The notes under the pieces: model-generated
Seen by the model: only the letters and a program-made list of their open reading frames with translations
Told to the model about the DNA's origin: nothing
Databases searched by the model: none
Shown here: piece after piece, positions 16,577 to 27,500 of the stretch
How positions within the stretch are numbered: position 1 is the stretch's first letter
How the letters are laid out: every line of letters begins with the position of its first letter
Position numbers and translations under genes: made by a program
DNA from: Psettodes erumei
Taxonomy: Eukaryota; Chordata; Actinopteri; Pleuronectiformes; Psettodidae
Length of the DNA stretch: 64,000 nt
NCBI GenBank assembly: GCA_016785225.1
Contig: JAFBJZ010000107.1
Coordinates: 2,914,001-2,978,000 of the forward strand
Direction: 5' to 3'

Positions 16577-19117
16577 CTATTTGGGTGGTATGACAACAAG
16601 CGGAGGTCCTCTCCTTGGCCTCCACATCAGAACCTGGGCGTCGTTGGCATTGGGCCTCCCCATGGCGTTAGGAGGGATAGGCTCCATGCGGGTCAGCACC
16701 CGAGGCTGGTCCTGATGCACCCGGCCCACCAGCCTGGCCCTGGAGCCCAGAGGCAGGGAGGGATCCACCATGATGTCCACCCTCATCCTCCACTTGATGG
16801 TGTGAAGCAGGATTTTTTCCCTGGATGTGGTGTTGAGCGCCACCAGCCAGGTGGTGAAGCTCTGGTCCCTTTTGATGTTAGTCAGTAAGGGCGTGTTGGA
16901 TTCACTGACTGGCACCGCCCAGGTGACGCTTGGGTAGAAATTGTCATTCATGCTGACGATGAAGCGGGACGGCTTGGAGGTGGGTCCCACTATGGTGACG
17001 GTCTCGGTTGTATTTCCGTACCAAGGGTAGCTCACACCATCTGAGTCGCTGATGGCCCTCACCAGGCCCTCTCGCAGCTGAGGCAGCTCCCAGCTTGACC
17101 TGGAGGGAGACAGAAAGTATGAGAAACAAAGACACCTCTTTTTACGGTCAACAAGTCACATGAAAAGACCAAAAGCCAACATTAGACTGATCCTACCAAG
17201 AAGTATAGTTTATCCCTCTGTGCCATAGACGTCTACTGTTGTCCAAAAACCATTAAAAACACATTAATGAATCACACTGTTGCACTGGGGGACATGCAGC
17301 TTCACTGTGGTGAACATGGGCACTGTATGCTCCTGAAAGCACCACCTCTGCAGCTGGAAATAGTGCAGGAGATAATGTTTAACTGTGTATGCTGCCCAGC
17401 TGTTTTAGGACAATGTTTGTCTGTTATTGACCTGTTTGCAAATATGTACAGAATGTACATTCGGCAGGTAAGATATGGACTTGCAGGTGAGTGCCACAAA
17501 GAGGCTTGGGAAGTCAGAAAGTAAATAGTCGGATTAACGTGTTGTTGATTTTGGTATTTTTTAAAACAGGATTTGTTGTCATCGCCAGCCTTACCCTTTC
17601 AAAAGGGCTTTGTTAAATCTTAAGAGCAACTTAATATCAGGCTGCCAAGTAGTGTTTTACCGAATTATTTTGAAGTTTGTTGCAGGCATGTGTCATTGCA
17701 CTTTTAAAACCATACCCAACAGTGATGTCAAAGCGTACTAGCACACCTGGGGGTAACAACATTTTTAGCTACTGTCCAATAGCTCTTTTAAGACACAGTG
17801 GTTCATTTAATGCTCATATAATTTGCATGTATGTATGTATATTGTTGTACATGATGCCTTAGTTGGACCTGTAGATAGAAGAAATAAGCATTTTCCACTG
17901 ACCGCTATTGAAAACAATTACTCCACAGCTCTAAAACATATTTTCAATTAGAGCTGAAATTAATTCACCGCTTCTCGAATATCATGAGGCTTCTGCTTCA
18001 TCTCATTTTGACAGATGAATTACTGGGGGAAAACGGTCTAGCACCAATCAATTAAGCATCTCACAGCATCTGGACATACAAATGAATGAAATGTCAGTCA
18101 GTTTAGGAGTGATAGTACTCCCACTCTTTTGAATTCTGGCGATAAGGATGAGTGTTGTTCATATTAGCTGGCATATTCGTGGGCCTGAGCTATAAAATGT
18201 TGTACAGTTTAGAAGGAAAGTAAGAATTTGATTCAAGCTTTAAAATTCGTATCCACAAACAAGCTTGAAATGAGACTACAGCAGCTGTCTGTAAATGTAG
18301 CGGTGTAGTATGTCAACGGATTATCATCTCTTTGTTGTGCCCAGCATCTTTTGTCATCTGGTGGCCCCCTTCCGTCTATCTGTTGTGCTTTCATGGTCAA
18401 TCTGATGACACTCCACCCAAAGCCTCGTCCTCCCACCCATTCCCTAAACCCAGCAGGATTAAACACCCCCTCGTATATGCCTCCCAGATAATGTGTCGGC
18501 TGTGGAGGTGTGGGGGAGGACGTGTCTCCGTGGGCACAATTTGAGTGTGAGAGCAGCAACTGTTGTTTAGCTCCTCTAATAGCAGCTTTTCTGTTTAGGT
18601 GCCAAAGTCACAGGAACAGAATCTGTCGGTGGGCGTTTGAATGAAGGAGGCTGACGAGCACAGTTTAACCTGCTGCGTGCACAAATGCTCCTCAGCGCAG
18701 CTCAGCGTGAAGCGCAGGCATGAGCACGTTATCAGACGGAGCGTGCAGGCATGCATTCAAACCCTGGCACGGGCTATAACGCGTTTAGTCCTATCCGAGA
18801 GCACGTCACAGGGGTGCAGTGGGGACTCGGGTGAAAGAGGTGTGAACTCACATGCCCACGTCTCCATAGGTGTTGTAAAATTCCATCTGGGTGCACGCCT
18901 GGATCCAACCCACCACCCATGTCTCATTGCGCGGAATGGGGGGCATCACAATCCGCGCCGAGGCTTTGAAATAGGGCGTCTTGTACCTAAGCACTATCGG
19001 CGAGTTCTCCTCTATGACAGTCGGGCAGTGGTCTATGGTGGCGGACAGGTCGTACACCACGATGTTCTCCCGTTTGATGCGTGACTTGTTACAGGCTATG
19101 CTCTGGATGCAGCCCAT
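16577..19117 (-). CDS. fam78b: FAM78 family protein (FAM78B-like)
   Basis: This is a conserved vertebrate protein of unknown function. Two coding exons, 19117-18852 and 17099-16577, join at a GTGAGT donor and CCTCCAG acceptor, giving 262 residues plus TAG, the usual FAM78B size. Family landmarks are MGCIQSIAC at the start, RENIVVYDLSATID, SPIVLRYKTPYFKASAR, ETWVVGWIQAC, SDSDGVSYPWYGNTTET, MNDNFYPSVTWAVPVSES, RDQSFTTWLV, NANDAQVLMWRP and the C-terminus PPLVVIPPK. Start choice: the frame is open upstream to 19288, but the MGCIQS start is conserved in the family and has G at -3 and +4. Gly2 with Cys3 and Ser6 resembles an N-myristoylation plus palmitoylation signal, suggesting membrane attachment; no membrane helix is needed. 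It is closer to FAM78B than FAM78A (NIVVYD, RRGPPLVV). A separate third paralogue cannot be excluded. Confidence 0.87.
17100..18851 (-). other. fam78 intron
   Basis: A 1.75-kb intron between the two fam78 coding exons, bounded by GTGAGT (at 18851 on the minus strand) and AG (at 17100). AT-rich; no embedded gene seen. Confidence 0.8.
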
Positions 19118-20104
19118 GTCTGTGCAGGTGAAGGTGATGGTCAGGAGCAGCCAAGTGAGCCTGACGGGCCCGGGGAACAGCGCGGCTGACTGGGACTCGA
19201 CCAGTATCCACACTACGAGGCCGTGCATCAGATGAGACTGTAAGGCAAAGGTGGGTTCTGCCACGCTGTAGGGCCAAATCAGAATCACAATAAGGCTTCA
19301 GTGGGATCACAGGGCTGTGGGGTTCCAGTGAGACTCGGATCCAGGTTCAATCCGTGCGTGTCAGTAGGCTGATAAATGGCCACATCAAGACGCTCCAGGG
19401 GCCCTGCTCCGTGGCTGACCCCGTGCTCTGACCTCTCTGGAGGCTGCAAAGCAGCAGAAAAATGTCCTGCTGGGGGTTAATGGAGTATCAGATAATTTTT
19501 TTTTTACACTGATGTGATTGTGTCTTCTCTGAGCCCTCTCTTCAAGGATCCGACCCGTATGCGCTCCTGCTCGAACCCCTGCCGGGAACCTTTGATCCTC
19601 CTCTTCCTTCCCCGAGCTGTCATGTCACAACAGGCGTACCGGCGGACACCGGGGCGCCGGCAGGGGGACCCGGTGGTCGGGCGGCGAGGCTTGTTGATGC
19701 GGCACTGTACATGAGATGCTGCTGCTGCTGCTCCCTATAACCCGAGCGGCGGCGTTACGGTCCGTCATGCCTGTCGACTCGACCGGAGGGAAATCCGGTG
19801 ACATGAACGAAAGCTGCGAGTCCGAGCATCTGTGATGTTGAAAACCGCTTCTTCTTGGAGAGTTAAGACGATACAGACGGGTTCCTCGCGATCAAAACGA
19901 GGGCGACGATAAACTGTACATACATCGATTGTAAACATCTGACATGGACTGAAGAACCATTGCCATCAGATACAAAAATCAATGAAGAAAGCAAAATGTT
20001 AAAAAAATAAATAAAAAAAAATCAGATAAATAGTCTCATAGTAACGGTGTGGAGCAGCGTACGCCGAGCGGCATCCTCATTTGATGAAAGCTGCATGTCT
20101 GTGT

Positions 20105-20132
20105 GTCGCTGTTCAGTCTGCGTGGTGCTGAA
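20105..20132 (-). promoter_or_regulatory. Candidate expanded-spacing RE1/NRSF (REST) site
   Basis: The plus strand reads GTCGCTGTTC, eight bases, then TGGTGCTGAA. The second half is a perfect RE1 half and the first matches GGCGCTGTCC at 8 of 10. The eight-base gap puts the half-sites about 18 bp apart, within the expanded-spacing class known for REST. It is about 1 kb from both gene starts. This is a motif match only. Confidence 0.35.
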
Positions 20133-20711
20133 GATGCTGAATGGACCAATGAACGGCAGAGGGAGACTCAGGGCGTAGGAGTGCCCGCGTCTGCACAGTA
20201 GTAGCTGTTCGACCTCCTTTCCTCCATGTTGAAGTATTGCTTTCTAATTGCACGGACACACAGCAGACCAGGGCCAGAGATGCCCCTATGATGGACAGTG
20301 TGTACGGCTTTTTAGATAAAACGCAACAGGTAGGCTAACTAGTCGATGTCTAATCCCAGAGATTATTTTGGAGGTTCTTTAGGCCACACGTGTTTATAAA
20401 ACACCACTCTCAGTACTATATATATTTTATCTTTTAACAATACACCGTCTGTAATTAAATATAAGAGATGAAGCACTTGTAATTGTGTAGAGGAGTATTT
20501 GATTGGTTAGTGGCAGTCAGCTGCCAGCAATGTCGTGACACTTTTCAAAATAAATCTAGCATCAACTTTAGGTTAACGACATAGATAGATATTAATGAGG
20601 TCTTTTAGGAATTTGTAAGCAAGCAAAAGATGGTTTGGTGTGAAGGCTAGGGCAACTCAAGCACCCATCCTGGGACTGCAGACCCCCAGGATCCCCAGAG
20701 GCCCCAGTTTT

Positions 20712-20757
20712 ATATATATGATATATATGTTATATGATATGATATGATATAGGATAT
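20712..20757 (+). repeat. ATATATG / ATATG low-complexity repeat
   Basis: Irregular TA-rich tandem units ending in repeated GATAT in the fam78-rex1bd intergenic region. Confidence 0.8.
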
Positions 20758-21135
20758 TGAATCCCTGTTTTGAAGAGACACCCTGTGCCAAAATCAATTT
20801 TTTTCAGATGACACTGTGCCTAAATAGTGCACGGTGCATAATTAACATTACATTAAGTTTAAACACCGACTAACTGAAAATGTTATGAAACAAACCCATC
20901 TTTCTCTCGTCAGCGCAGGCTACAGTAGTTTTAGTTATGCAGTCGTTCGTTCAAGGTAACTCTTATTTTGAAATGTTTTCCAACGTGCCATACCCTCTCG
21001 TCATTTCCGGGTAGGTGGACGCTCAGACTGCTGTTTCACATACAGGAAGAAAGCAACATTTTGTACCTAGAAATATAAACATGTCACCATTATAGACTCT
21101 GGAAACTCAACCGAAGTGTTTTCTGACGGATTATC

Positions 21136-23193
21136 ATGGTAAGACTTGACTCTATACCATAATATCATTTCACGTGTGAGGAACGCTTCACATGTGCTAA
21201 GAGCTAAACTATGCTAAGCTCATGGCAACTTGGCTGCTATTGATAACAGGGGTAGTTGGCTACTTGCTCCTGCTTGCCTTTAACTTTAACGTCATTGTGA
21301 ATTAAAAGAGCCATGTGATAACTTTACATTTTAGCCAGCTTTATAAACTCAAACCAGAACCAATTACTGTTAGTACAAGGTCACATTAACTAAAGTCATT
21401 ATTCTAGATCAGTTTGTTGTTCATCTTGTTTTATATTTGCCTGACAATAAATTAGGTTAGATTAATAATCCTTCTCCAGGTTTTGTTGTGGTAACTTTCT
21501 TTCTTGTGATCTATTCTTTGTAGGTCCCCACAGACTTTAAAGGCCTTATCCAGAGGTTTTATCATCTTCAGTCTGAGCGAGTTGAGACGTATCGGCTCTT
21601 TGAGGAGTAAGTTTGAGACTCCTAATGATATGTTGCACGCTGCTGTTCGCTGGCTTTCACAATCACATTTCCTCCTTTCTCAAGGGATCACTTTTCTTGA
21701 TTCAAAGCCACATAAACCGAGAAAACGGAATTCAATGCCTCATGGATTTCTTCTCTTGTTTTTATTGTTTTGGTTGACGACTGCCTTCCAGAGGACATGA
21801 GGCATACTTGAGGACAGGGCCTCATTATGACTTCGACCACTACAGGCAGCTGGTCCATGAGATAACACAGGCCTTCTGCGGCATCTCCAAGGAAGTGCTG
21901 GAGATCAAGGGGAGGCTGCACCGCGAGTTTGACAGGCCAGACCTCTCTGAGCACATTGAAAAGCTGCAGAGCAAAGAGAAGCAGAAACTCGAACTGGTAG
22001 GAAACTCTCTTTGTGTGGTTCATTCTTACATCCGGTTCAGAAGGTGGCAGAGAGACCAGAGTAAAAGAGAGAGCAGTGTACAAGATGGTAAAAGTGTATA
22101 AAATATATAGTATTGCTTTGGTTCTACATTACATTGCCTGTGATAGGGTATGGTTGACTTAATGGTGGGTGTAACTTTTGATACAGTTCCTCAGTTTCAC
22201 CACAAGGAGGCAAAGCTCTCCTGCAGAACATTTCAGAACTGCGCACTGTCATATGCGGGTTTTGCCACTGTCGTTTTCAGGAGTCTGATGGTGTGTTCCT
22301 GCTGACAGTTGAGTCATGAATGATTTAAGTAAACACCACTGAAGGAGGAAACCTGTGCGTGATGCTTCTGATGGAAAATATTTGTGTCTTTTTGTGCCAA
22401 CTGGAGAATAAAGTGCCTTTCAGTTCAATCAGAATCAGCCTGTGATGCTGCAGTGTTTTTCTGGGTGTTTCAAGTGTTTGGCATGAAACCTGCAGCCTGT
22501 CTGTGACGCTAGTCATGGCCGGAGAGACAGTTTGTGTAAGGCTGGTGTAAAAACATTCCCCACATTCACGTGCACGCATCTCCTCCATCTGGTGCTCAGC
22601 ACTGATGTGTAGCACTTTTGTGTAAAGTTTTACAGTCCTTTATAAAGTAACTCAACTTCCTTTCTGCCGGCAGTGTTATAAAGCTTCTATTATCCTAGAG
22701 TTCATCCTCTGTCTCCGCTCCATCCTCCGCTGATGAATGGTTTGCATAAATCTTATCTGACGCGCCTTCTCAACAGACAGCCAAGCTGCAGCTGGCCAGG
22801 CAGCGGGCCCAGGATCACCCGGAGGACGAAGGCTGTCAAGAAAAGATTCAGGAGATCAAGCACGAGTAAGAGCAGCTATTACCACCCCTGCGTTTACTGC
22901 GTTAGCTCCCCAGTGACCCATTCACTCACTCACTTTCAACCTGCTGTCAGCTGTAGAAACTGCTCGGGGGGCTCATGTGCTTCCTTTGTCTCTCTAATTT
23001 CACAGCCTGTCCTTTGTAACCGCTTTGATTTGATTTTGTTGGAAAATAAATTGTCATGGATGAACACAAATAACTAATTAAACATGGAAACGTGTCTGTG
23101 TGCTTCCCCTTTTTTTCCAGAATCATCAAGAACAAAGAGGCTCTGAGTGAGATCATGCAGGACTTTAAGTATGACTCTGAGGAAAGTGATTGA
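21136..23193 (+). CDS. rex1bd: REX1-B domain-containing protein (REX1BD, C19orf60 orthologue)
   Basis: A small helical protein named for the Chlamydomonas REX1-B DNA-repair factor; its vertebrate role is poorly known. Coding exons are 21136-21138 (the ATG alone, directly followed by GTAAGA), 21524-21606, 21792-21996, 22777-22865 and 23121-23193, totalling 150 codons plus TGA with consistent phases. The product contains LIQRFYHLQSERVETYRLFE, HYDFDHYRQLVHEITQAF, a charged helical middle (EHIEKLQSKEKQKLELTAKL) and an acidic end DFKYDSEESD, with no signal peptide or membrane segment. Order next to crlf1 and tmem59l matches human 19p13.11. The start is inferred: exon 2 is open at its 5' splice site and the nearest in-frame ATG with a good donor is at 21136. 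A different upstream first exon remains possible. Confidence 0.85.
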
Positions 23194-23327
23194 TGGGCGA
23201 CCCCCGCGGGCCTGCTGCCACCCTCTCACATCACAAGACATCGGGGCTGACAGGTCGGCTCGGCCCTGCTGCATCTTCCATTCTTAACTCATCAGCTGAT
23301 CTTATTGATCCCCCCCCAACACACACC

Positions 23328-23330
<3 letters not shown>

Positions 23331-23358
<28 letters not shown>
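23331..23358 (+). repeat. (AC)n microsatellite
   Basis: Fourteen AC units in the presumed rex1bd 3' UTR, preceded by C-rich imperfect units. Confidence 0.95.
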
Positions 23359-23360
<2 letters not shown>

Positions 23361-24273
23361 ACCCCATGGCTCCACTCTGCTCACTGCTGCAGTCTTACTC
23401 CACCCAGGTAGCTTTTCACAAACTGCCTCTCTCGCTCTCTCTGTTTCTCTCAGTAGTCATGTCTTCATGTCAATGCTTGTGTTGTAATGCAACTGATGAA
23501 CTGTGTAAATACTGAAAAAGCTAGTTAACAAAAAAGCTCATCCTTCATGGTTGACTGGACGCATCATGTTTTGTAAATAATAACACTTTCCAAGATATTT
23601 CCTGGTCTTTACTATTTTAATTTTTACGTTTATACATGTCGTCCGCAGTATCTTACAGAATTAATGACCACAAGTATATAACTTAGACAAAATCCACATT
23701 CCTTAAATATGCATTTATAAAAATATACGGTATCAAAATGTCTGCTAGGATACACAGCGGTATGTACGCTTAACAGAGAGCTGAGCCTTAGGTTATTGGG
23801 TTTAATAACTGATTACTGATTCTGCAGTTTAGAAGTGTCTATTCTGTTTATATTCAACTACACTGATGGTGATGTTTGATTTCTGGCTTTAAGCAGCTCA
23901 TTTAGGGCTTTACATATATTAGTTCTTATTGAACTGTTAACCGTAGGCAGACCAAAAGTAACAGATGCAGAGATATTGATACATTATACTTGTGGCCATA
24001 CCAATGAAACTTTCACATATTCCGATTTTTGGGGGGAGATAAAGAAAAGTGTCAAACACTGCTTTACAAAAAAAAACCAACTTAACATTTCTCGACCTGC
24101 AAACATAGAAACCCACAACTGGAACTCGTTCCGTAAGCTACTTTTCACTGAAATGGATTAATTTTTTTCACGTGCATTCCACGTCAATGTAGCATTTGAA
24201 GCTACCAAAGCTACTTGCCTATCTTACATTAAGATAATAACAAGTCTGATCTATTACCATAACTTCTTTTTAG

Positions 24274-24306
24274 ATATATATATATATGTATATATATGTA
24301 TATATG
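24274..24306 (+). repeat. (TA)n-rich tract
   Basis: TATATA with interspersed GTATATA units. Confidence 0.9.
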
Positions 24307-24562
24307 GAGTAAAAGTGCAGTTACTGAGGGCCTAAGTGTTCTTGTTTGTGCAAAGACAGATTTGGCCAGCGGAAACGGCAGAAAAAGGCTGCATTGTCTC
24401 ACTTCAGTTATCTTCCACCCGGGCCCTTTAAACTCGAAGCTGATGATGACCAAACACTGCAGTATCCCTCAGCCGGGGCGGTGGACCTCTCACACAGCTG
24501 GGACCGTCAGGGCCAGTTATCTGCGTGTGATGCTCTTTTTGAATTCAAACACCACAGTGGTG

Positions 24563-27500
24563 CTATGAATTATCGTCTTGTAGAACCTGAGAAGACAAAA
24601 GCAGATGGTTCATACGGGGATAAATTTAATGGCAAAAACCATGTTATTCATACTCATCAGGATAATTGCTCTGTCTGGCTTCCACTTCTTTTTCTCCCCG
24701 TCTTTCTTTGCTATCACCTCTTTCTTATTCTCTGTGCATCACTCCCCGGCCCCCCCGCTGCCTTTCTCTCAAGGTAATCAATGGGAACCTGTCACGCCTT
24801 GAGAACAAAGACATTATTCAGACGACAGCATATGCCCTATAGAGCACAAAAAACCCGGAGACTGCTGAGCTAATTGAGTCAGGTAGAGTGAAAGTTTCTG
24901 TAAGTTCAAGGACTGAGCAGCGGAGGATGTGGCTGAACATTCTGAACTCTTCACAAAGTCACATAAACATACAGAAGACCAGGGGGCTCTGCCCGCCATT
25001 TGGCCTGAGTTATTTTTGTGAAAGGAGCGCCTCATGCCAAGAGAAAACAAAACACAAACGGAACACATCACAGTGGGTTGTTAATTACATTTTCATGCTC
25101 ATGCCTCTTTGTTGTGGTCATCAGCTGAGGATCAGAAGTCTACATCGTTAAAATATGTAATAAGATCAGAGTTCATGACTGAGAGCGTGGCTTCTTTTAT
25201 GCTCCCACTTCTGGGCCAGTAAAGTGAAAACCGCACATTTTACCTGATCATAAAGTACGGAGTGAAACTTCACAGAGCCATGCAGTTCCAAGAGAAATCA
25301 GTCCTGTTTGTGTTTGTGAAAATGCTGACCACATGGCACAGCAAAGGCCAGGTCAGAAATTCAGTTGGGACATCAGTACAGCACAGTCTGCTTGTGTGTG
25401 TAAGAGCAGCTCAGCAGAGATAATGAAAAGAGATTCTGCTTACCTACCTGGTTGCGCGTTCTGTGCGATTTCTGCAGCCACACCCGCCACTGATCGTACA
25501 GTTTGATTGACATGCCGCTGCAGCCGTACGCCTGCTTGCGGACCCAGCCAAAGAACTGCTTGAGATCCCGCCGCAGGATGGAGTTCTGCTCGCTGGGCTT
25601 AGGATCACACGAGTCGCTCTTCAGACGCTCTGGGAGAAGGGGGGTGGTGGGGGCGGGGGTGAAGGAAGGAAGAGGTGAGAGAGGAGGGAGGATGAGAGAA
25701 CATATTCAAGGTTATAGTTAGGACAAGTCTGAGTAGAAGGTAGAGGGCAGATCAGGCACAGCCAGCGCAACGTGTCGCTACAGATGTGATTGACATCTCT
25801 TTTTTTTTCAATAGTTATGAATTCATGCAATCAAAATGTTTACACCACCAAAAAAACTAAACAAAACATATAAATCAACTTAAAACTTAAAAAACTTTTA
25901 AAAAATGTTTTTTATGAATGTACTGTATGTTGTTGAGCTACAAGTAATTTAATTTTCTCTCTTAATTAATCTGTTTATCTGACTTGTTTGGCTTATTGTC
26001 ATATTCTCTGTTTGCTTTGTGTTTTTACTTCACATATGTACCTGCAGCTCTCTGGTCCTGAGCGTGTTAATGTAACTAAATTGGTTTTGGCTATGCTAAT
26101 AGCAGGGCTGGGTACTGTACCACTAAACCACCACCGTTTTTACACACAGCAAAACGAAATTAAACAATATTGCATAAATCTTATTTTTCATGTAAGTATA
26201 CATATAGAATTTGTATATTATGGATTTGGGACATGAATATAGTAAACATACATGCTTAACATCAGCCTGTTAGCATGCTAACGTTAGGGATAGCTCAAAG
26301 CACAGCCTCACAAGAGAGTAAGACTCCTGTTTTTGATTAATTATCAATTTATTAATAATTACTGTGTAGCCTTTAAAATGTCAAAAAATAGTAAGAAATG
26401 TTTGTCATAACTTACAAGATTTTTTTTAGAGGGATAGAAATTTTGTTTTTATAATAACAGAGATAACATTGGTAAAATATGGCACTAGAGCATTACTAAC
26501 AAGTAATTTAATTTAATTAAGCTTTGCAGAAACACAGAGAACCCAAGTGAATATTTATGATGATGATGTTTAATTTCACAAAACAAGATGTAAAGTGCAC
26601 CATGCATGCAGAAGTGTTTGTCAGTTTAATGTCCTAAACTGTGGAGGTGATATACCGTGCTATGATTTTTGTTGGAGGCCAGCTACTGAAAGTCGTACGT
26701 CTGCCACGATCAGTTCTTTATGGCAAACAATGCCCGGTAACAACTTCCTTTCTCTGGGGAGTAAATGCCACATAACCTATGTAACTCATTATCTGCTCCT
26801 CCTCCTCCCAAACCTGCTTCCACTCAAGGTTTATAGGTCCTGCGTGTGCCTCGAACAGACAACCAGCTTTTTAACTTGATCAATCTTTGAAGCCAACGAC
26901 AAAAATCTATCAAATGTCCCCCTGGCTCTTTGCAGTTCCTTCTAATCCTCTGCTGGGAGATCTCTATCAAGGTATCTAGCCTATTGATGTCTGGTTTCTC
27001 CCGGGTCACATGCGGTTTAGATCTGCTTGTTCAGGATGTTGAGTCAGGGATAAGGACATTGTTTTTCCCACTTTAATTGGCAATGAAAGGTTGATTATTA
27101 GAAAAGAAAGAATGGTCAAGATTTGTGGCCATCATGGACATTTGGGACGCATTTAAAAAGCCATTTAAACCATGGCCACGGAAAAGAAAGACGACAACTG
27201 TACTTTTAAACATTTGGTGCAGGGTGCCTGGGCTGTCCACAAAGCACAAACACTTTTGTTGACACAGTCTTACGTTCAAATTTCTGCAATTATTTGCCCT
27301 TTCCTTGAAATCAACAAAAAATCCTGAATGAGGAATTTTACTTGGACAGAGTAAAAGTAAACAAAAAAATTCTGATGTTCTGTTTCATAAAGTACGTACC
27401 ATTGCTGGGAGTGGAGGCAGCAGTCGGGTGACTCCAGTCACTCCAGAAGCCAGCCTTCCTGGAGCCATAGATACCCACTGGATTGCACCTCACCTGGACA

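Larger units (their letters stand above)
19118..21135. promoter_or_regulatory. Shared upstream region of fam78 (-) and rex1bd (+)
   Basis: About 2 kb separates two divergent start codons. The fam78 side is GC-rich around 19540-19850, a plausible promoter. The rex1bd side has an ETS-like TTTCCGGGT at 21003-21011, about 130 bp before the ATG. A candidate split RE1 site lies at 20105-20132. An irregular ATATG-type repeat occupies 20712-20757. No coding exon is seen. Confidence 0.45.
23194..24562. other. 3' UTRs of convergent rex1bd and crlf1
   Basis: Sequence between two convergent stop codons. It holds a (CA)14 run at 23331-23358 and a TA-rich run at 24274-24306. I see no coding exon and no decisive poly(A) site for either gene. 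Confidence 0.5.

Noticed and set aside
24454..24520. Alternative crlf1 last exon after a CACACGCAG site (minus strand)
   Set aside because: Weak pyrimidine tract and no resemblance to CRLF1 tails. The site at 24586 has a much better acceptor and the right phase.
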